Assembly: GCA_947454215.1 (NCBI GenBank)
Contig: CANGJN010000022.1
Location: 1 to 7,601, forward strand
Origin: Neisseriaceae bacterium
GTDB lineage: Bacteria; Pseudomonadota; Gammaproteobacteria; Burkholderiales; UBA11063
Length of the DNA stretch: 7,601 bases
Reading direction: 5' to 3'
The position numbers were made by a program, and so were the translations under genes. Shown in pieces: positions 1 to 7,334 of the stretch; the stretch's first letter is position 1; every line of letters starts with the position of its first letter. The notes beneath the pieces are model-generated. The model made no database searches. It had not been told where the DNA came from and was given only the letters and a program-made list of their open reading frames with translations.

Positions 1-362
1 AAACTTTATCTTCAATAATAATTGAGTTATTAACGTGCAAAAAAATTATTCTGTATTCTTTTTTAGTTAATTCTATGATGTAAAACAATGGAACATAAAA
101 GTAAAGATCAACAGATAATAATGTTATTAATTAATTTACCTATTTGTGCATTAAATTATGCAGAACACTACTTGATTAAACTAGTATAAAAGAATCAAAA
201 ATTGTGATATATAAAAAAGCATTTCGCACTGCGTTTCTAAAGATATTAAATTTTAATTTTTTTTTACAGAATTCTCATAACTATTGAAATCTAAAATTTA
301 AGCATCAAAAACAAATATTTTGTGCACTCTAAAATTACTGATATTCTTTTAAATATTAATAT
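1..362. other. Non-coding AT-rich stretch downstream of fur
   Basis: No gene can be supported here. The longest ATG-initiated reading frame is a plus-strand one at 88-189 (33 residues, beginning MEHKSKDQQ) with no Shine-Dalgarno and no recognisable family; in DNA this AT-rich such frames arise by chance. A plus-strand frame open from the left edge ends at a TAA at 81-83, and a minus-strand frame (read as EYRIIFLHVNN) runs off the left edge from about position 76. Either could be the end of a neighbouring gene, but neither has supporting signals. A weak terminator-like hairpin for fur lies within it and is listed separately. Confidence 0.5.
214..235 (-). terminator. Weak candidate terminator for fur
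   Basis: On the minus strand an imperfect stem, AAACGCA pairing with TGCTTT across one bulged C, encloses an eight-base loop and runs into a six-T tract. It lies about 130 bases past the fur stop codon and is the only T-tracted hairpin noticed there. The stem is short, so this is a tentative call. Confidence 0.25.
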
Positions 363-773
363 TTACTCTTTTTGGCAAGATTCACAATTTCCAAATAAAA
401 CTAAAGCATGATGTAGAATTACAAAATTATATTTCCGAGCAACCTTTAATTGTATTTCTTCAATTTGTTCGTTTACAAAATCTATTACTTTATTGCATTT
501 TATGCATTTTAAATGATCATGATGTTCATTCGGATAAATTAGTTCATATGTTGCTATTTCTTCACTAAAGTTGTGTTTAATTATCAACTTATTCTTTTCT
601 AAAAATGCAAGAACTCTATAGATTGTAGATAAACTAATATTTTTTTCTTGTTCAATTAATAGTTTATAAATTTGATTAGCATTTAAATGTTTATAAAAAT
701 TAAATAAGGCCATTATATCTGTTTTATTTTTAGTAATTTTAATTCCACCATCTTTAGGTTTAACTGTCCTCAT
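363..773 (-). CDS. fur: Fur family ferric uptake regulator
   Basis: Cytoplasmic metal-sensing transcriptional repressor, 136 residues, close to the usual 135-150. The N-terminal half is a winged helix with the recognition-helix signature TIYRVL at 50-55. The C-terminal half is the dimerisation and metal-binding domain with HHDH at 84-87 and two CxxC pairs (C90/C93 and C130/C133). Aligned from memory with E. coli Fur, the metal ligands are all present: H29, E77, H85 and H87 match one site; H84, D86, E105 and H122 match the other; C90 and C93 match the structural zinc cysteines. The family normally uses Fe(II) as corepressor to shut off iron-uptake genes. Zur or PerR are alternatives, but HHDH followed by CIKC and the overall fit favour Fur. 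The ATG is preceded by AAGGAA at eight bases. The gene is monocistronic, separated from the ppx operon by 707 bp. No classical Fur box was seen in the window, so its targets are unknown here. Confidence 0.93.
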   Translation of the reverse strand: MRTVKPKDGGIKITKNKTDIMALFNFYKHLNANQIYKLLIEQEKNISLSTIYRVLAFLEKNKLIIKHNFSEEIATYELIYPNEHHDHLKCIKCNKVIDFVNEQIEEIQLKVARKYNFVILHHALVLFGNCESCQKE

Positions 774-781
774 ACTACTAT

Positions 782-787
782 TTCCTT
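782..787 (-). promoter_or_regulatory. Ribosome binding site of fur
   Basis: AAGGAA on the minus strand, eight bases before the ATG at 773-771. It is one of the best Shine-Dalgarno matches in the window and fixes the fur start. Confidence 0.75.
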
Positions 788-842
788 GAAATCTATTGTC
801 AACCTTATATTGATTTTAATTTTTTTAAAATATTTACAAAAT

Positions 843-870
843 ATATTAAAATTTTGTTCAATATATACAA
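843..870 (-). promoter_or_regulatory. Candidate sigma70 promoter for fur
   Basis: On the minus strand TTGTAT (870-865) is followed after 16 bases by TAATAT (848-843), giving a leader of about 65 bases before fur. Both boxes are imperfect, and the surrounding DNA is so AT-rich that similar pairs occur by chance. A minus-strand TTGACA at about 803-798 is closer to the -35 consensus, but its -10 position would fall next to the start codon, so it was not preferred. Confidence 0.22.
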
Positions 871-888
871 TATATAATTAAAATAACT

Positions 889-925
889 AAAAACCTATAA
901 ATTTAAATATAATTTAGGTTTTTTT
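889..925. terminator. Strong hairpin, probable bidirectional terminator
   Basis: AAAAACCTA (889-897) pairs perfectly with TAGGTTTTT (915-923). The stem continues with AATT (900-903) against AATT (911-914) after a two-base bulge (898-899), leaving a seven-base loop. That gives about 13 pairs with a C-C/G-G core. Plus-strand transcripts would end in seven Ts (919-925) and minus-strand transcripts in five. It is the most convincing intrinsic terminator in the window. No intact plus-strand gene ends before it. On the minus strand it would insulate fur from the ppx operon, or mark the end of a gene since lost. Confidence 0.6.
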
Positions 926-1480
926 ATTATAGTCTATATGCCGATATAATGATTTTATAGCAATACCAAATATATTCATAATGAAAATATCAATTTATGT
1001 GAAATACTACTACTTAATAGACATAAATAAAATACTTTATAATTACAATGAGATACATTATGGTTAATAAATAATATTCATAAAATTTATATTATAATTA
1101 TTTAAACAGAATAAGTGTTTCATATTTTCTAGATAGTAAACCATTATTTAACTGTTTTCTTAAATTGACCATTGGAGATAATAGGGAAATTAAGGCATCA
1201 ATTACTCAGTTTAACCTTTGTGTTATGATAGTTTAATTGTCAAATAGTAAAAGACGTAACAGTTGTCATTCGTTACTCAAACTATATTTTAGTTATACCT
1301 TAGGAGTTTAATTTATATAGCCATAAAGTATATTCTAATAATCCATCTTTCATAAAAAAAGGAACTAAAATATTTAAATAAAATAATAGATCATTATGTC
1401 TACAATATTATCTATGTGATAATTCATTACAAAGTATATAATGTAAAAACTTTTATTTCCAATAAATGAAACTTTATAAA
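926..1480. other. Non-coding stretch with possible gene remnant
   Basis: No intact gene is present. A perfect TATAAT lies at 945-950 on the plus strand without a good -35, and a second at 931-926 on the minus strand, also without one. Between about 1140 and 1300 the sequence is visibly less AT-rich than its surroundings. Minus-strand frames there read like broken protein: 1205-1098 gives 35 residues containing LSPMVNLRKQ and ending in TAA. In the same frame, upstream and beyond two stops, lies QLLRLLLFDN. A plus-strand frame at 1084-1236 is also open for 50 codons but has no usable start. I recognise no family. A decayed gene is the likeliest reading, with low certainty about strand and identity. 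Confidence 0.4.
1445..1466 (-). terminator. Weak candidate terminator after ppx
   Basis: On the minus strand TTTATT (1466-1461) pairs with AATAAA (1457-1452) around a three-base loop (GGA). After two further bases a run of five Ts follows (1449-1445). It sits about 15-35 bases past the ppx stop, where the operon's terminator is expected. The stem is entirely A-T, so its strength is doubtful. Confidence 0.35.
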
Positions 1481-2980
1481 TTAAATTGTATTTAATTCAA
1501 TATAATAATTAATCTTTTCCCAGTATTCAACCTCTTCTTTTATTGAATAATTAATCAATAAATTTTTATTTAACCATTCAGATGGCATTATTATTTGAAT
1601 TATATTTTTTGGTTTAATTATAAAATCAAAATTTACATTTTTAGAAATATCAGTTCTGCTTCTATGGATAATAACTGCTAATCTAAAAGCAAAAGTCATA
1701 AGATAAAAATTTGTTTTATTTTTACCTTTATAATTTATTAAAGAAGAAACTTTAAGTAAATTTCCTCTATGAGATCTTACTAAATCAGACAAGATATTTT
1801 GCTCTAATTTAGAAAACCCAGACATATCAGAATTGGCCAAAATATAAGCACCGTGTTTATGATAATCATTGTGGGAAATATTTAATCCAATCTCATATAA
1901 CTCTACCGCCCATTTAAATAATTTTTGATTATTTTCATTTTTATTTAATGTAGGGTTTAATTTGCTATAAATATTACAAGCTGTATCTGCAACCCTTTCA
2001 GATTGTGATAACTCGACATCATAGATGGTTTTTAATCTTCTAACTGTTAACTCTCTTAAATCTTGATTTTGCATCCTTCCTAACAAATCATAAATTAGAC
2101 CTTCCCGTAAAGACCATTCAGCAACACCCATATTAACAATTTTTAACTCTTCAAAAATTGCCAATAAAATAGATAATCCTCCTACTATTACTGGTTGTCT
2201 ATCTTCTTTTACTCCCAAAACTCCTAAATTCTTTATATTTTTTAATTTTATTAACGATTTTTTTATTTTACATAATGATTCATATGTTATAAACTCTGTG
2301 CCACATAAGTTTGAACATAAAGTTTGCAAAGATTTAACTGTACCAGATGATCCAAAAGATTCATTCCACTTTTGGTTTATAAAAATATGTTCCATTGTTT
2401 GAATTTTAACTCTTGCTGCAAAAATTGCATTATTAAATCTTTCTGTAGTAATATCTCCATCAGGGAAATATTTATAACTAAAAGAAACACAACCCATAGT
2501 TACGCTTTCTATTACTTCTGATTCAAAACCAGTTCCTAGAATAAACTCTGTGGATCCACCACCTATATCTATTATTAATCGTCTTTTATTAGATAAAGGC
2601 AAGGAATGAGACGCCCCTATATAAATTATTCTAGCCTCTTCATTCCCCGATAATACTTCTATATTAAAGCCTAAGGTTTTATTTGCCAAATTAATAAATT
2701 CATTAGAATTTTGTGCTACTCTAAAAGCACTTGTTCCAACTACTCTAACATTTTCTTTAGTAAAACCAATTAATCTTTCATTAAACTTGGATAAAACCGA
2801 TAGTGCTTTAAGTTGAATCTCTTTTGATAAATAATTATTTTTATCTAGTCCACCAGTTAACCTTACAATCTCTTTCATTTTATCTAAATGTACTATTGTT
2901 CCATCTGGATTTATTTGTGCAATCAATAACCGAAAACTATTCGATCCTAAATCTATAGTTGCTAATAATTTTTTTTGCAT
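1481..2980 (-). CDS. ppx: Exopolyphosphatase / pppGpp phosphatase (Ppx/GppA family)
   Basis: Last gene of the operon, 499 residues, full length for the Ppx/GppA family (about 500-513 in proteobacteria). Members release phosphate from polyphosphate ends or convert pppGpp to ppGpp; they are cytoplasmic or loosely membrane-associated. The ASKHA-fold phosphate-binding loops are present: DLGSNSFRLL at 10-19 and DIGGGSTEF at 138-146. The acidic pair in SGNEEAR (111-117) should carry the catalytic glutamate. Further landmarks are MGCVSF (162-167), GSSGTVKS (210-217) and LREGLIYDLLGR (291-302). The C-terminal half is the HD-like domain with H370, H374, H376 (ISHNDYHKHGAYI) and a later SHRG. Both halves are intact, so the gene is not degraded. 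Ppx and GppA cannot be separated safely by eye, and no ppk is adjacent. The ATG lies 10 bp after rpiA, and its Shine-Dalgarno (TTAGGT) overlaps the rpiA stop codon, suggesting translational coupling. Codons 2-4 contain a run of eight As. Confidence 0.93.
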   Translation of the reverse strand: MQKKLLATIDLGSNSFRLLIAQINPDGTIVHLDKMKEIVRLTGGLDKNNYLSKEIQLKALSVLSKFNERLIGFTKENVRVVGTSAFRVAQNSNEFINLANKTLGFNIEVLSGNEEARIIYIGASHSLPLSNKRRLIIDIGGGSTEFILGTGFESEVIESVTMGCVSFSYKYFPDGDITTERFNNAIFAARVKIQTMEHIFINQKWNESFGSSGTVKSLQTLCSNLCGTEFITYESLCKIKKSLIKLKNIKNLGVLGVKEDRQPVIVGGLSILLAIFEELKIVNMGVAEWSLREGLIYDLLGRMQNQDLRELTVRRLKTIYDVELSQSERVADTACNIYSKLNPTLNKNENNQKLFKWAVELYEIGLNISHNDYHKHGAYILANSDMSGFSKLEQNILSDLVRSHRGNLLKVSSLINYKGKNKTNFYLMTFAFRLAVIIHRSRTDISKNVNFDFIIKPKNIIQIIMPSEWLNKNLLINYSIKEEVEYWEKINYYIELNTI

Positions 2981-2990
2981 ATTTTAATAC

Positions 2991-3671
2991 CTAATAAGTT
3001 AATAATTTAATTTTACTATCATAGGTAGCCATGACTAAATTATCTGCTGGTTTAATTGCAAATATTCCATTAGTTACTACTCCTGAAATTTGATTAATTT
3101 CTTTTTCTAATTCAACTGGATTTAACATATTTAAGTTATATACATCTAAAATAGAATTTCCATAATCAGTAATAACTCCGTTTCTCCAGTTTGGAGTGCC
3201 TCCCAATTTAACCATTTGCCTAGCAACATAACTTCTTGCCATAGGGATAACTTCTATTGGCAAAGGAAATTTTCCTAAAACAGATACTTTTTTTGATTCA
3301 TCAACTATACATACAAACCGTTTACTAACTGACGAGACTATTTTTTCACCAGTTAAAGCTGCTCCACCACCTTTAATCATTTGTAATGAATCATTAATCT
3401 CATCTGCACCATCAATATAAATATCAATCAAATCAACATTATTTAATTCATAAATCTCAAAATTATGTTTTTTAAGTAGTTCTGTGGTCGCTTTAGAACT
3501 TGAAACCACTCCCTTTATCATATCTTTATTTTGAGATAATTTTTCTATAAAAAAATTAACTGTAGATCCCGTCCCAACTCCAACAATCATATCTGGTTTG
3601 ATGAATTGTTCAAAAGCTGCTTTGGCAACTAATTTTTTTAATTTATTTTGTTCATTAAGGTTAAACTTCAT
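2991..3671 (-). CDS. rpiA: Ribose-5-phosphate isomerase A
   Basis: Interconverts ribose 5-phosphate and ribulose 5-phosphate in the non-oxidative pentose phosphate pathway. Supplies ribose 5-phosphate for nucleotides and links to the triose phosphates used by Dxs. Length is 226 residues (family about 219-235). Visible signatures are the phosphate-binding loop GTGST at 33-37, DGADE at 87-91 and KGGGAALT at 100-107. Mapped from memory onto E. coli RpiA, the active-site residues D81, D84, K94 and E103 correspond to D87, D90, K100 and E109, all present. [18 protein letters not shown] (134-151) and [13 protein letters not shown] (198-210) are also family-typical. Oddity: the usual LTREK is LTGEK here, with Gly at 107 where Arg is almost universal. 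The start overlaps the end of dxs by 11 bp, with GGGA eight bases ahead of the ATG as a modest ribosome site inside dxs. Confidence 0.95.
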   Translation of the reverse strand: MKFNLNEQNKLKKLVAKAAFEQFIKPDMIVGVGTGSTVNFFIEKLSQNKDMIKGVVSSSKATTELLKKHNFEIYELNNVDLIDIYIDGADEINDSLQMIKGGGAALTGEKIVSSVSKRFVCIVDESKKVSVLGKFPLPIEVIPMARSYVARQMVKLGGTPNWRNGVITDYGNSILDVYNLNMLNPVELEKEINQISGVVTNGIFAIKPADNLVMATYDSKIKLLTY

Positions 3672-5526
3672 TTAAATTTTCCCATCTTCTTTGAATAGAT
3701 TTTAAGATTCCTTGTCTATCTAGTCCTTGTTGATTTAACAGCACTGCTTGATCACCATGAGTTACAAAACCATCTACTATCCCAAGATTTAAAATAGAAT
3801 AAGATTGATTTAACTTCACCAAAAATTCATTACAGGCACTTCCTGCTCCACCTTCAACAACATTTTCTTCTATTGTCACTATATATTTATGTTCTTTTAT
3901 TATTTCTTGCAAAAGTTCAGTATCCAATGGAGATAAAAATCTCATATTACATAAGGTTGCATTTAATTCTTCAGATACAAGTTTTGCCTCCTTTAATAAT
4001 GTACCAAACACTAACAAGGCTATATTTTTCCCTTGTCTAATTATCTCCCCCTTACCTATTTCTAAGCATTCTGGGTTCTCATTTATAGGAATACCTATTC
4101 CTAGCGATTTAGGATATCTAACCATAGTAGGACGATTCATTTTATAAGCACTCATTAACATTTGATAACATTCATTTTCATTGCTTGGAACCATAATTAC
4201 CATATTTGGAATGCAACGAATAAATGATAAATCAAATGAACCAGTATGAGTTGGACCATCAGCACCTACTATACCGGCTCTATCAACTGCTAAAATTACT
4301 GGCAAATTTTGTAATGCTATATCATGAATTAATTGATCATAACCTCTTTGTAAAAAAGTTGAATATATAGCTACAACAACTTTAATCCCTTGGGTAGATA
4401 GGCCAGCTGCAAAAGTTAAACTATGTTGCTCTGCTATTCCTACATCAAAAAATCTATCTGGATATTTATTTGCATATTCAACCATTCCAGATCCTTCTCT
4501 CATCGCCGGAGTTATAGCCACAAAACTAGAATCTTTAGCAGCAATATCGCACAACCATTTTCCAAATACTTGTGTATAAGTAAGGGTATTATTTTTTATT
4601 GATTGTTGTATACCTTCGCATGGATTAAATTTACTCACACCATGATATTCTATTGGACTATTTTCAGCTAATTTATATCCATAACCTTTTTTAGTTACAA
4701 TATGTAAAAACTGTGGCCCACTTAATTGTTTTATTTTCTTTAAAGTATCTAATAACTGCTCTATATCATGACCATCAATCGGACCTATATAATTAAATCC
4801 TAATTCTTCAAAAAATGTGCTGGGCATAATCATACCCTTGACATGCTCCTCTATTTTATGAGCAAATTTTCTCATTGGAGGAATAAGATCCAAAGCTTTA
4901 TTAGCTGTTCCTTTGACAGTATTATAAAATCTACCTGCTAATATCGATGAAAAATATTTTCTAATTGCTCCAACGTTTTCTGATATTGACATTTCATTAT
5001 CATTTAAAATAACCAAAAGATTTGACTGCAACCATCCAGCATTATTAAGGCCTTCAAATGCCAATCCTGCAGTCATTGCACCATCACCAATAACAGCAAC
5101 AACATTACTATCTTTACCTTTTATTTTATTAGCAATAGCCATTCCTAAAGCAGCAGAAATTGATGTAGAAGAATGACCAACACCAAAGGCGTCATATTCA
5201 CTCTCTTCACATTTAGGAAAACCTGCAATCCCTCCAAATTTTCTTATTGTAGAAATTTTTGACTTTCTTCCTGTAAGTATTTTATGAGCATAAGATTGAT
5301 GACCAACATCCCATACAATCTTATCATATGGTGAATCATATACATAATGCAAAACTACAGACAATTCAACAGTACCTAAATTAGAAGCCAGATGTCCGCC
5401 AACTGAACTTATAGTTGATAAAATATACCCTCTAATCTCCTCAGCCAGTGTATATAATTCATCCTGTGTTAAGTTTTTCAAATCTGAAGGATATTCGATT
5501 TTATCTAAAATACTATATGATGTCAT
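3661..5526 (-). CDS. dxs: 1-deoxy-D-xylulose-5-phosphate synthase
   Basis: Thiamine-diphosphate enzyme that condenses pyruvate with glyceraldehyde 3-phosphate to give DXP, the first and flux-controlling step of the MEP isoprenoid pathway; DXP is also a precursor of thiamine and pyridoxal. Length is 621 residues, matching the usual 620-640. The N-terminal cofactor domain shows [13 protein letters not shown] (43-55) with the conserved H45, [10 protein letters not shown] (73-82), the GDG motif of the ThDP fold (147-149) and LNDNEMSIS (174-182). The middle transketolase-like domain has EGSGMVE (344-350), the catalytic glutamate E366 in IAEQH, and [13 protein letters not shown] (415-427). The C-terminal domain has RYPKS (470-474) and [13 protein letters not shown] (551-563). 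No motif is missing. It starts 3 bp after ispA, with AGGA in the ispA tail as ribosome site, and overlaps rpiA by 11 bp. The xseB-ispA-dxs order is common in beta- and gammaproteobacteria. Confidence 0.97.
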   Translation of the reverse strand: MTSYSILDKIEYPSDLKNLTQDELYTLAEEIRGYILSTISSVGGHLASNLGTVELSVVLHYVYDSPYDKIVWDVGHQSYAHKILTGRKSKISTIRKFGGIAGFPKCEESEYDAFGVGHSSTSISAALGMAIANKIKGKDSNVVAVIGDGAMTAGLAFEGLNNAGWLQSNLLVILNDNEMSISENVGAIRKYFSSILAGRFYNTVKGTANKALDLIPPMRKFAHKIEEHVKGMIMPSTFFEELGFNYIGPIDGHDIEQLLDTLKKIKQLSGPQFLHIVTKKGYGYKLAENSPIEYHGVSKFNPCEGIQQSIKNNTLTYTQVFGKWLCDIAAKDSSFVAITPAMREGSGMVEYANKYPDRFFDVGIAEQHSLTFAAGLSTQGIKVVVAIYSTFLQRGYDQLIHDIALQNLPVILAVDRAGIVGADGPTHTGSFDLSFIRCIPNMVIMVPSNENECYQMLMSAYKMNRPTMVRYPKSLGIGIPINENPECLEIGKGEIIRQGKNIALLVFGTLLKEAKLVSEELNATLCNMRFLSPLDTELLQEIIKEHKYIVTIEENVVEGGAGSACNEFLVKLNQSYSILNLGIVDGFVTHGDQAVLLNQQGLDRQGILKSIQRRWENLNEV

Positions 5527-5529
5527 TAA

Positions 5530-6405
5530 TCACTTTTTCCTATCATAAATATAATCAGTTAATTCTATAAGAAATTCATTATTAGGTAAAATACTTAAAT
5601 TTTTATTAATCAACTCATATAAATATTGAGCTTTTATCTTAGCCTCATCATAACCTAAATATGTCACATATGTAAATTTATTATTTACAAGATCTTTATT
5701 TGCAGTTTTACCTAAAATATTTGTATTAGATGTGGCATCCAATATATCATCAACTATTTGATATAATAACCCAAAATCAGAAGCTACTTTATCCAAAATA
5801 TCAAAATGATTTTGCTTAAATATATTTCCAATAATATAACCACTAAGTAATGAAGCTTGTATCAAAGCACCAGTTTTCATTAAATGCATTTTTTCTAACT
5901 GTTCTAAAGTTGATTTTTTTCCAGTATTTAATAAATCTAATGCTTGACCTCCAGCCATTCCATATGCACCTATAGATTTAGATATTAAATTTATTAATTT
6001 AACTTTTTTAGTATCAGAAATATTTAATTTGCTATCACTTAAAATCGTAAATGCCAATGATTGCAAAGCATCTCCTGCTAATATAGCAAAACCTTCACTA
6101 AATTTTTTATGAGCGGTTAACTTTCCCCTTCTTAAGTCATCATTGTCCATAGAAGGAAGATCATCGTGAATCAAAGAATAGCAATGAATAATTTCAATAG
6201 CTGAGGCAATTTCTATCATATTTTCATAATCAGATTTAGCAATAGTGCCACCTGCTAAAACCAATAAAGGTCTTATTCTTTTGCCTCCATTTAAAGTAGC
6301 ATAGCACATAACCTCAAATAATTTATTTGTTAAATTACCTGTTAAATATTCAGTTAACTTCTGATCTATTCTTTGTATAAATTCTGAAAAAAAGATACTA
6401 TTCAA
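5530..6405 (-). CDS. ispA: Farnesyl diphosphate synthase (TTG start)
   Basis: Trans-prenyl chain elongation: adds two isopentenyl diphosphates to dimethylallyl diphosphate to give farnesyl diphosphate, the precursor of undecaprenyl carrier and quinone side chains. Length is 291 residues (E. coli IspA 299). The family signatures are in order: GGKRIRP (40-46), the first Asp-rich motif DDLPSMD (81-87) with the two-residue insertion typical of bacterial enzymes, then DDLRRG (89-94). GGQALDL (152-158), the KTG motif (177-179) and the second Asp-rich motif DDILD (219-223) follow. A short-chain geranylgeranyl synthase is possible but the pattern fits IspA better. The start is TTG, eight bases after AAAGGA. 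The first in-frame ATG (residue 33) would remove the N-terminal helix just before GGKRIRP, so TTG is preferred. It overlaps xseB by 8 bp and is followed by dxs after 3 bp. Confidence 0.95.
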   Translation of the reverse strand: MNSIFFSEFIQRIDQKLTEYLTGNLTNKLFEVMCYATLNGGKRIRPLLVLAGGTIAKSDYENMIEIASAIEIIHCYSLIHDDLPSMDNDDLRRGKLTAHKKFSEGFAILAGDALQSLAFTILSDSKLNISDTKKVKLINLISKSIGAYGMAGGQALDLLNTGKKSTLEQLEKMHLMKTGALIQASLLSGYIIGNIFKQNHFDILDKVASDFGLLYQIVDDILDATSNTNILGKTANKDLVNNKFTYVTYLGYDEAKIKAQYLYELINKNLSILPNNEFLIELTDYIYDRKK

Positions 6406-6619
6406 TAGTAAAATCCTTTAAAGTTCCAGTATCACTATCTAAAATTTTTATTTTTTGTTCTACCTCAGATAATTTTTCTTGACAAAATTTAATTAAACCA
6501 ATTCCAGTCTGATATTTTTTTAAAGATTCATCTAAAGTAATTTCATTACTCTCAATCTCCTCTATAATTTTTTCTAATTTTATTAATGCTTCTTCGTATG
6601 TTTGTTTTTTTTCACTCAT
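6398..6619 (-). CDS. xseB: Exodeoxyribonuclease VII small subunit
   Basis: Small helical subunit of exonuclease VII. Several copies bind the large subunit XseA to form an enzyme that degrades single-stranded DNA into oligonucleotides during repair. Length is 73 residues, within the usual 60-85. The pattern YEEALIKLEKIIEEIESNEI, then LDESLKKYQTG and KLSEVEQKIKIL, is the classic two-helix XseB signature. The charged heptad character predicts a helical hairpin or coiled coil. It is the first gene of the operon, and its ATG is preceded by AAGGT at 10 bases (6634-6630). The last eight bases overlap ispA. XseA is not in the window, so whether a complete enzyme exists is unknown; xseB is often kept simply as the leading gene of this operon. 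A run of seven As lies at codons 3-5. Confidence 0.94.
   Translation of the reverse strand: MSEKKQTYEEALIKLEKIIEEIESNEITLDESLKKYQTGIGLIKFCQEKLSEVEQKIKILDSDTGTLKDFTIE
6414..6419 (-). promoter_or_regulatory. Ribosome binding site deciding the ispA TTG start
   Basis: AAAGGA on the minus strand, inside the 3' end of xseB and exactly eight bases ahead of the TTG at 6405-6403. Its strength and spacing are the main reason to accept a non-ATG start for ispA. Confidence 0.7.
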
Positions 6620-7334
6620 TTTAAAATTTACCTTAAAAATATAAATAATTATGACTATTTTACTAAATAAAAGGTTTTATTTATGTCATAATTCATAAGA
6701 TAACATTTACAATATATATAAATAATCTGTAGACAGATCCATTTTTAATTAATTTTTGATGTAGTTATATCCTCAAAAATTTGTTGCAGTATCTACGAGT
6801 TAAATTATTATTTTAATATTTATATAAATTCTATATGAATCTTAATATAATTTCTTAACATGATTATATATTTTATCACAATATAAATTTTGGATAACTA
6901 AAATTTATTATTAATATTTAATTTTATGATCTCAAAGAGACAAAAAACTTCTATTATGATCTATCTGTAAATCAAATATATTATATTTTGTAAAATATAC
7001 ATTACACAAAATCTAAAATCATCTATATTGTCAACTTTAGCATTTTTTATAAAAGAATATTTTTTAAATAATACTGAACTGTATTATATCATATTTTTAA
7101 TAGATGAATATAAATTTAAATTAGGAGTACCATTCCTATGATAAAGCACTTAAATTAGATCAAAAATAACAAAATGTCCAAATTAATTTCCCTAATAAAT
7201 CTTAAACTCTAAAAATAGTCAGAACTAAACCAATTTTATTTTTAATTAACCTTTTTAATATTAGTCAAGAATAAATACAATTTAAAATTAAATCAATATG
7301 TTATAACGATATTTATATATTTAAAGTAAATAAA
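6620..7334. other. Long AT-rich gap between xseB operon and rplY promoter
   Basis: About 715 bases without a supportable gene. It must contain the promoter of the minus-strand operon. -10-like hexamers are present (CATAAT on the minus strand at 6651-6646, and CATAAA at 6684-6679 preceded by TGA), but no good -35 was found for either. A perfect palindrome TTATGTCATAA lies at 6681-6691 and a 14-base dyad (ATCTGT, AG, ACAGAT) at 6725-6738, followed by five Ts. Short open stretches, such as a plus-strand run of about 23 codons around 6943-7011 (DLKETKNFYYDLS), look like chance or long-decayed sequence. In many relatives a prs gene and a tRNA lie upstream of rplY; neither is recognisable here. Confidence 0.5.
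6647..6693. repeat. 9-bp inverted repeat upstream of xseB
   Basis: AATTATGAC at 6647-6655 is the exact reverse complement of GTCATAATT at 6685-6693, with 29 bases between. The right arm also lies within the palindrome TTATGTCATAA (6681-6691). It sits 28-74 bases before the xseB start, so it could be a paired operator or a leader stem. In DNA this AT-rich a 9-bp repeat with a free spacer is expected by chance about once or twice in the gaps, so function is not established. Confidence 0.25.

Noticed and set aside
88..189. Plus-strand frame of 33 codons (MEHKSKDQQ...)
   Set aside because: It has no Shine-Dalgarno and no recognisable family, and its length is expected by chance in DNA of this composition.
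798..803. Minus-strand TTGACA as the fur -35 box
   Set aside because: The hexamer matches consensus, but a -10 at 16-18 bases would fall on the ribosome site next to the fur start, leaving no room for a usable leader.
941..957. Perfect TATAAT (945-950) as a plus-strand promoter
   Set aside because: There is no -35 at normal spacing and no extended -10, and no gene follows on the plus strand. TATAAT is frequent by chance in such AT-rich DNA.
1084..1236. Plus-strand frame open for 50 codons
   Set aside because: There is no ATG, or start with a ribosome site, near its beginning, and no recognisable protein. It overlaps a minus-strand frame that looks equally plausible as a gene remnant.
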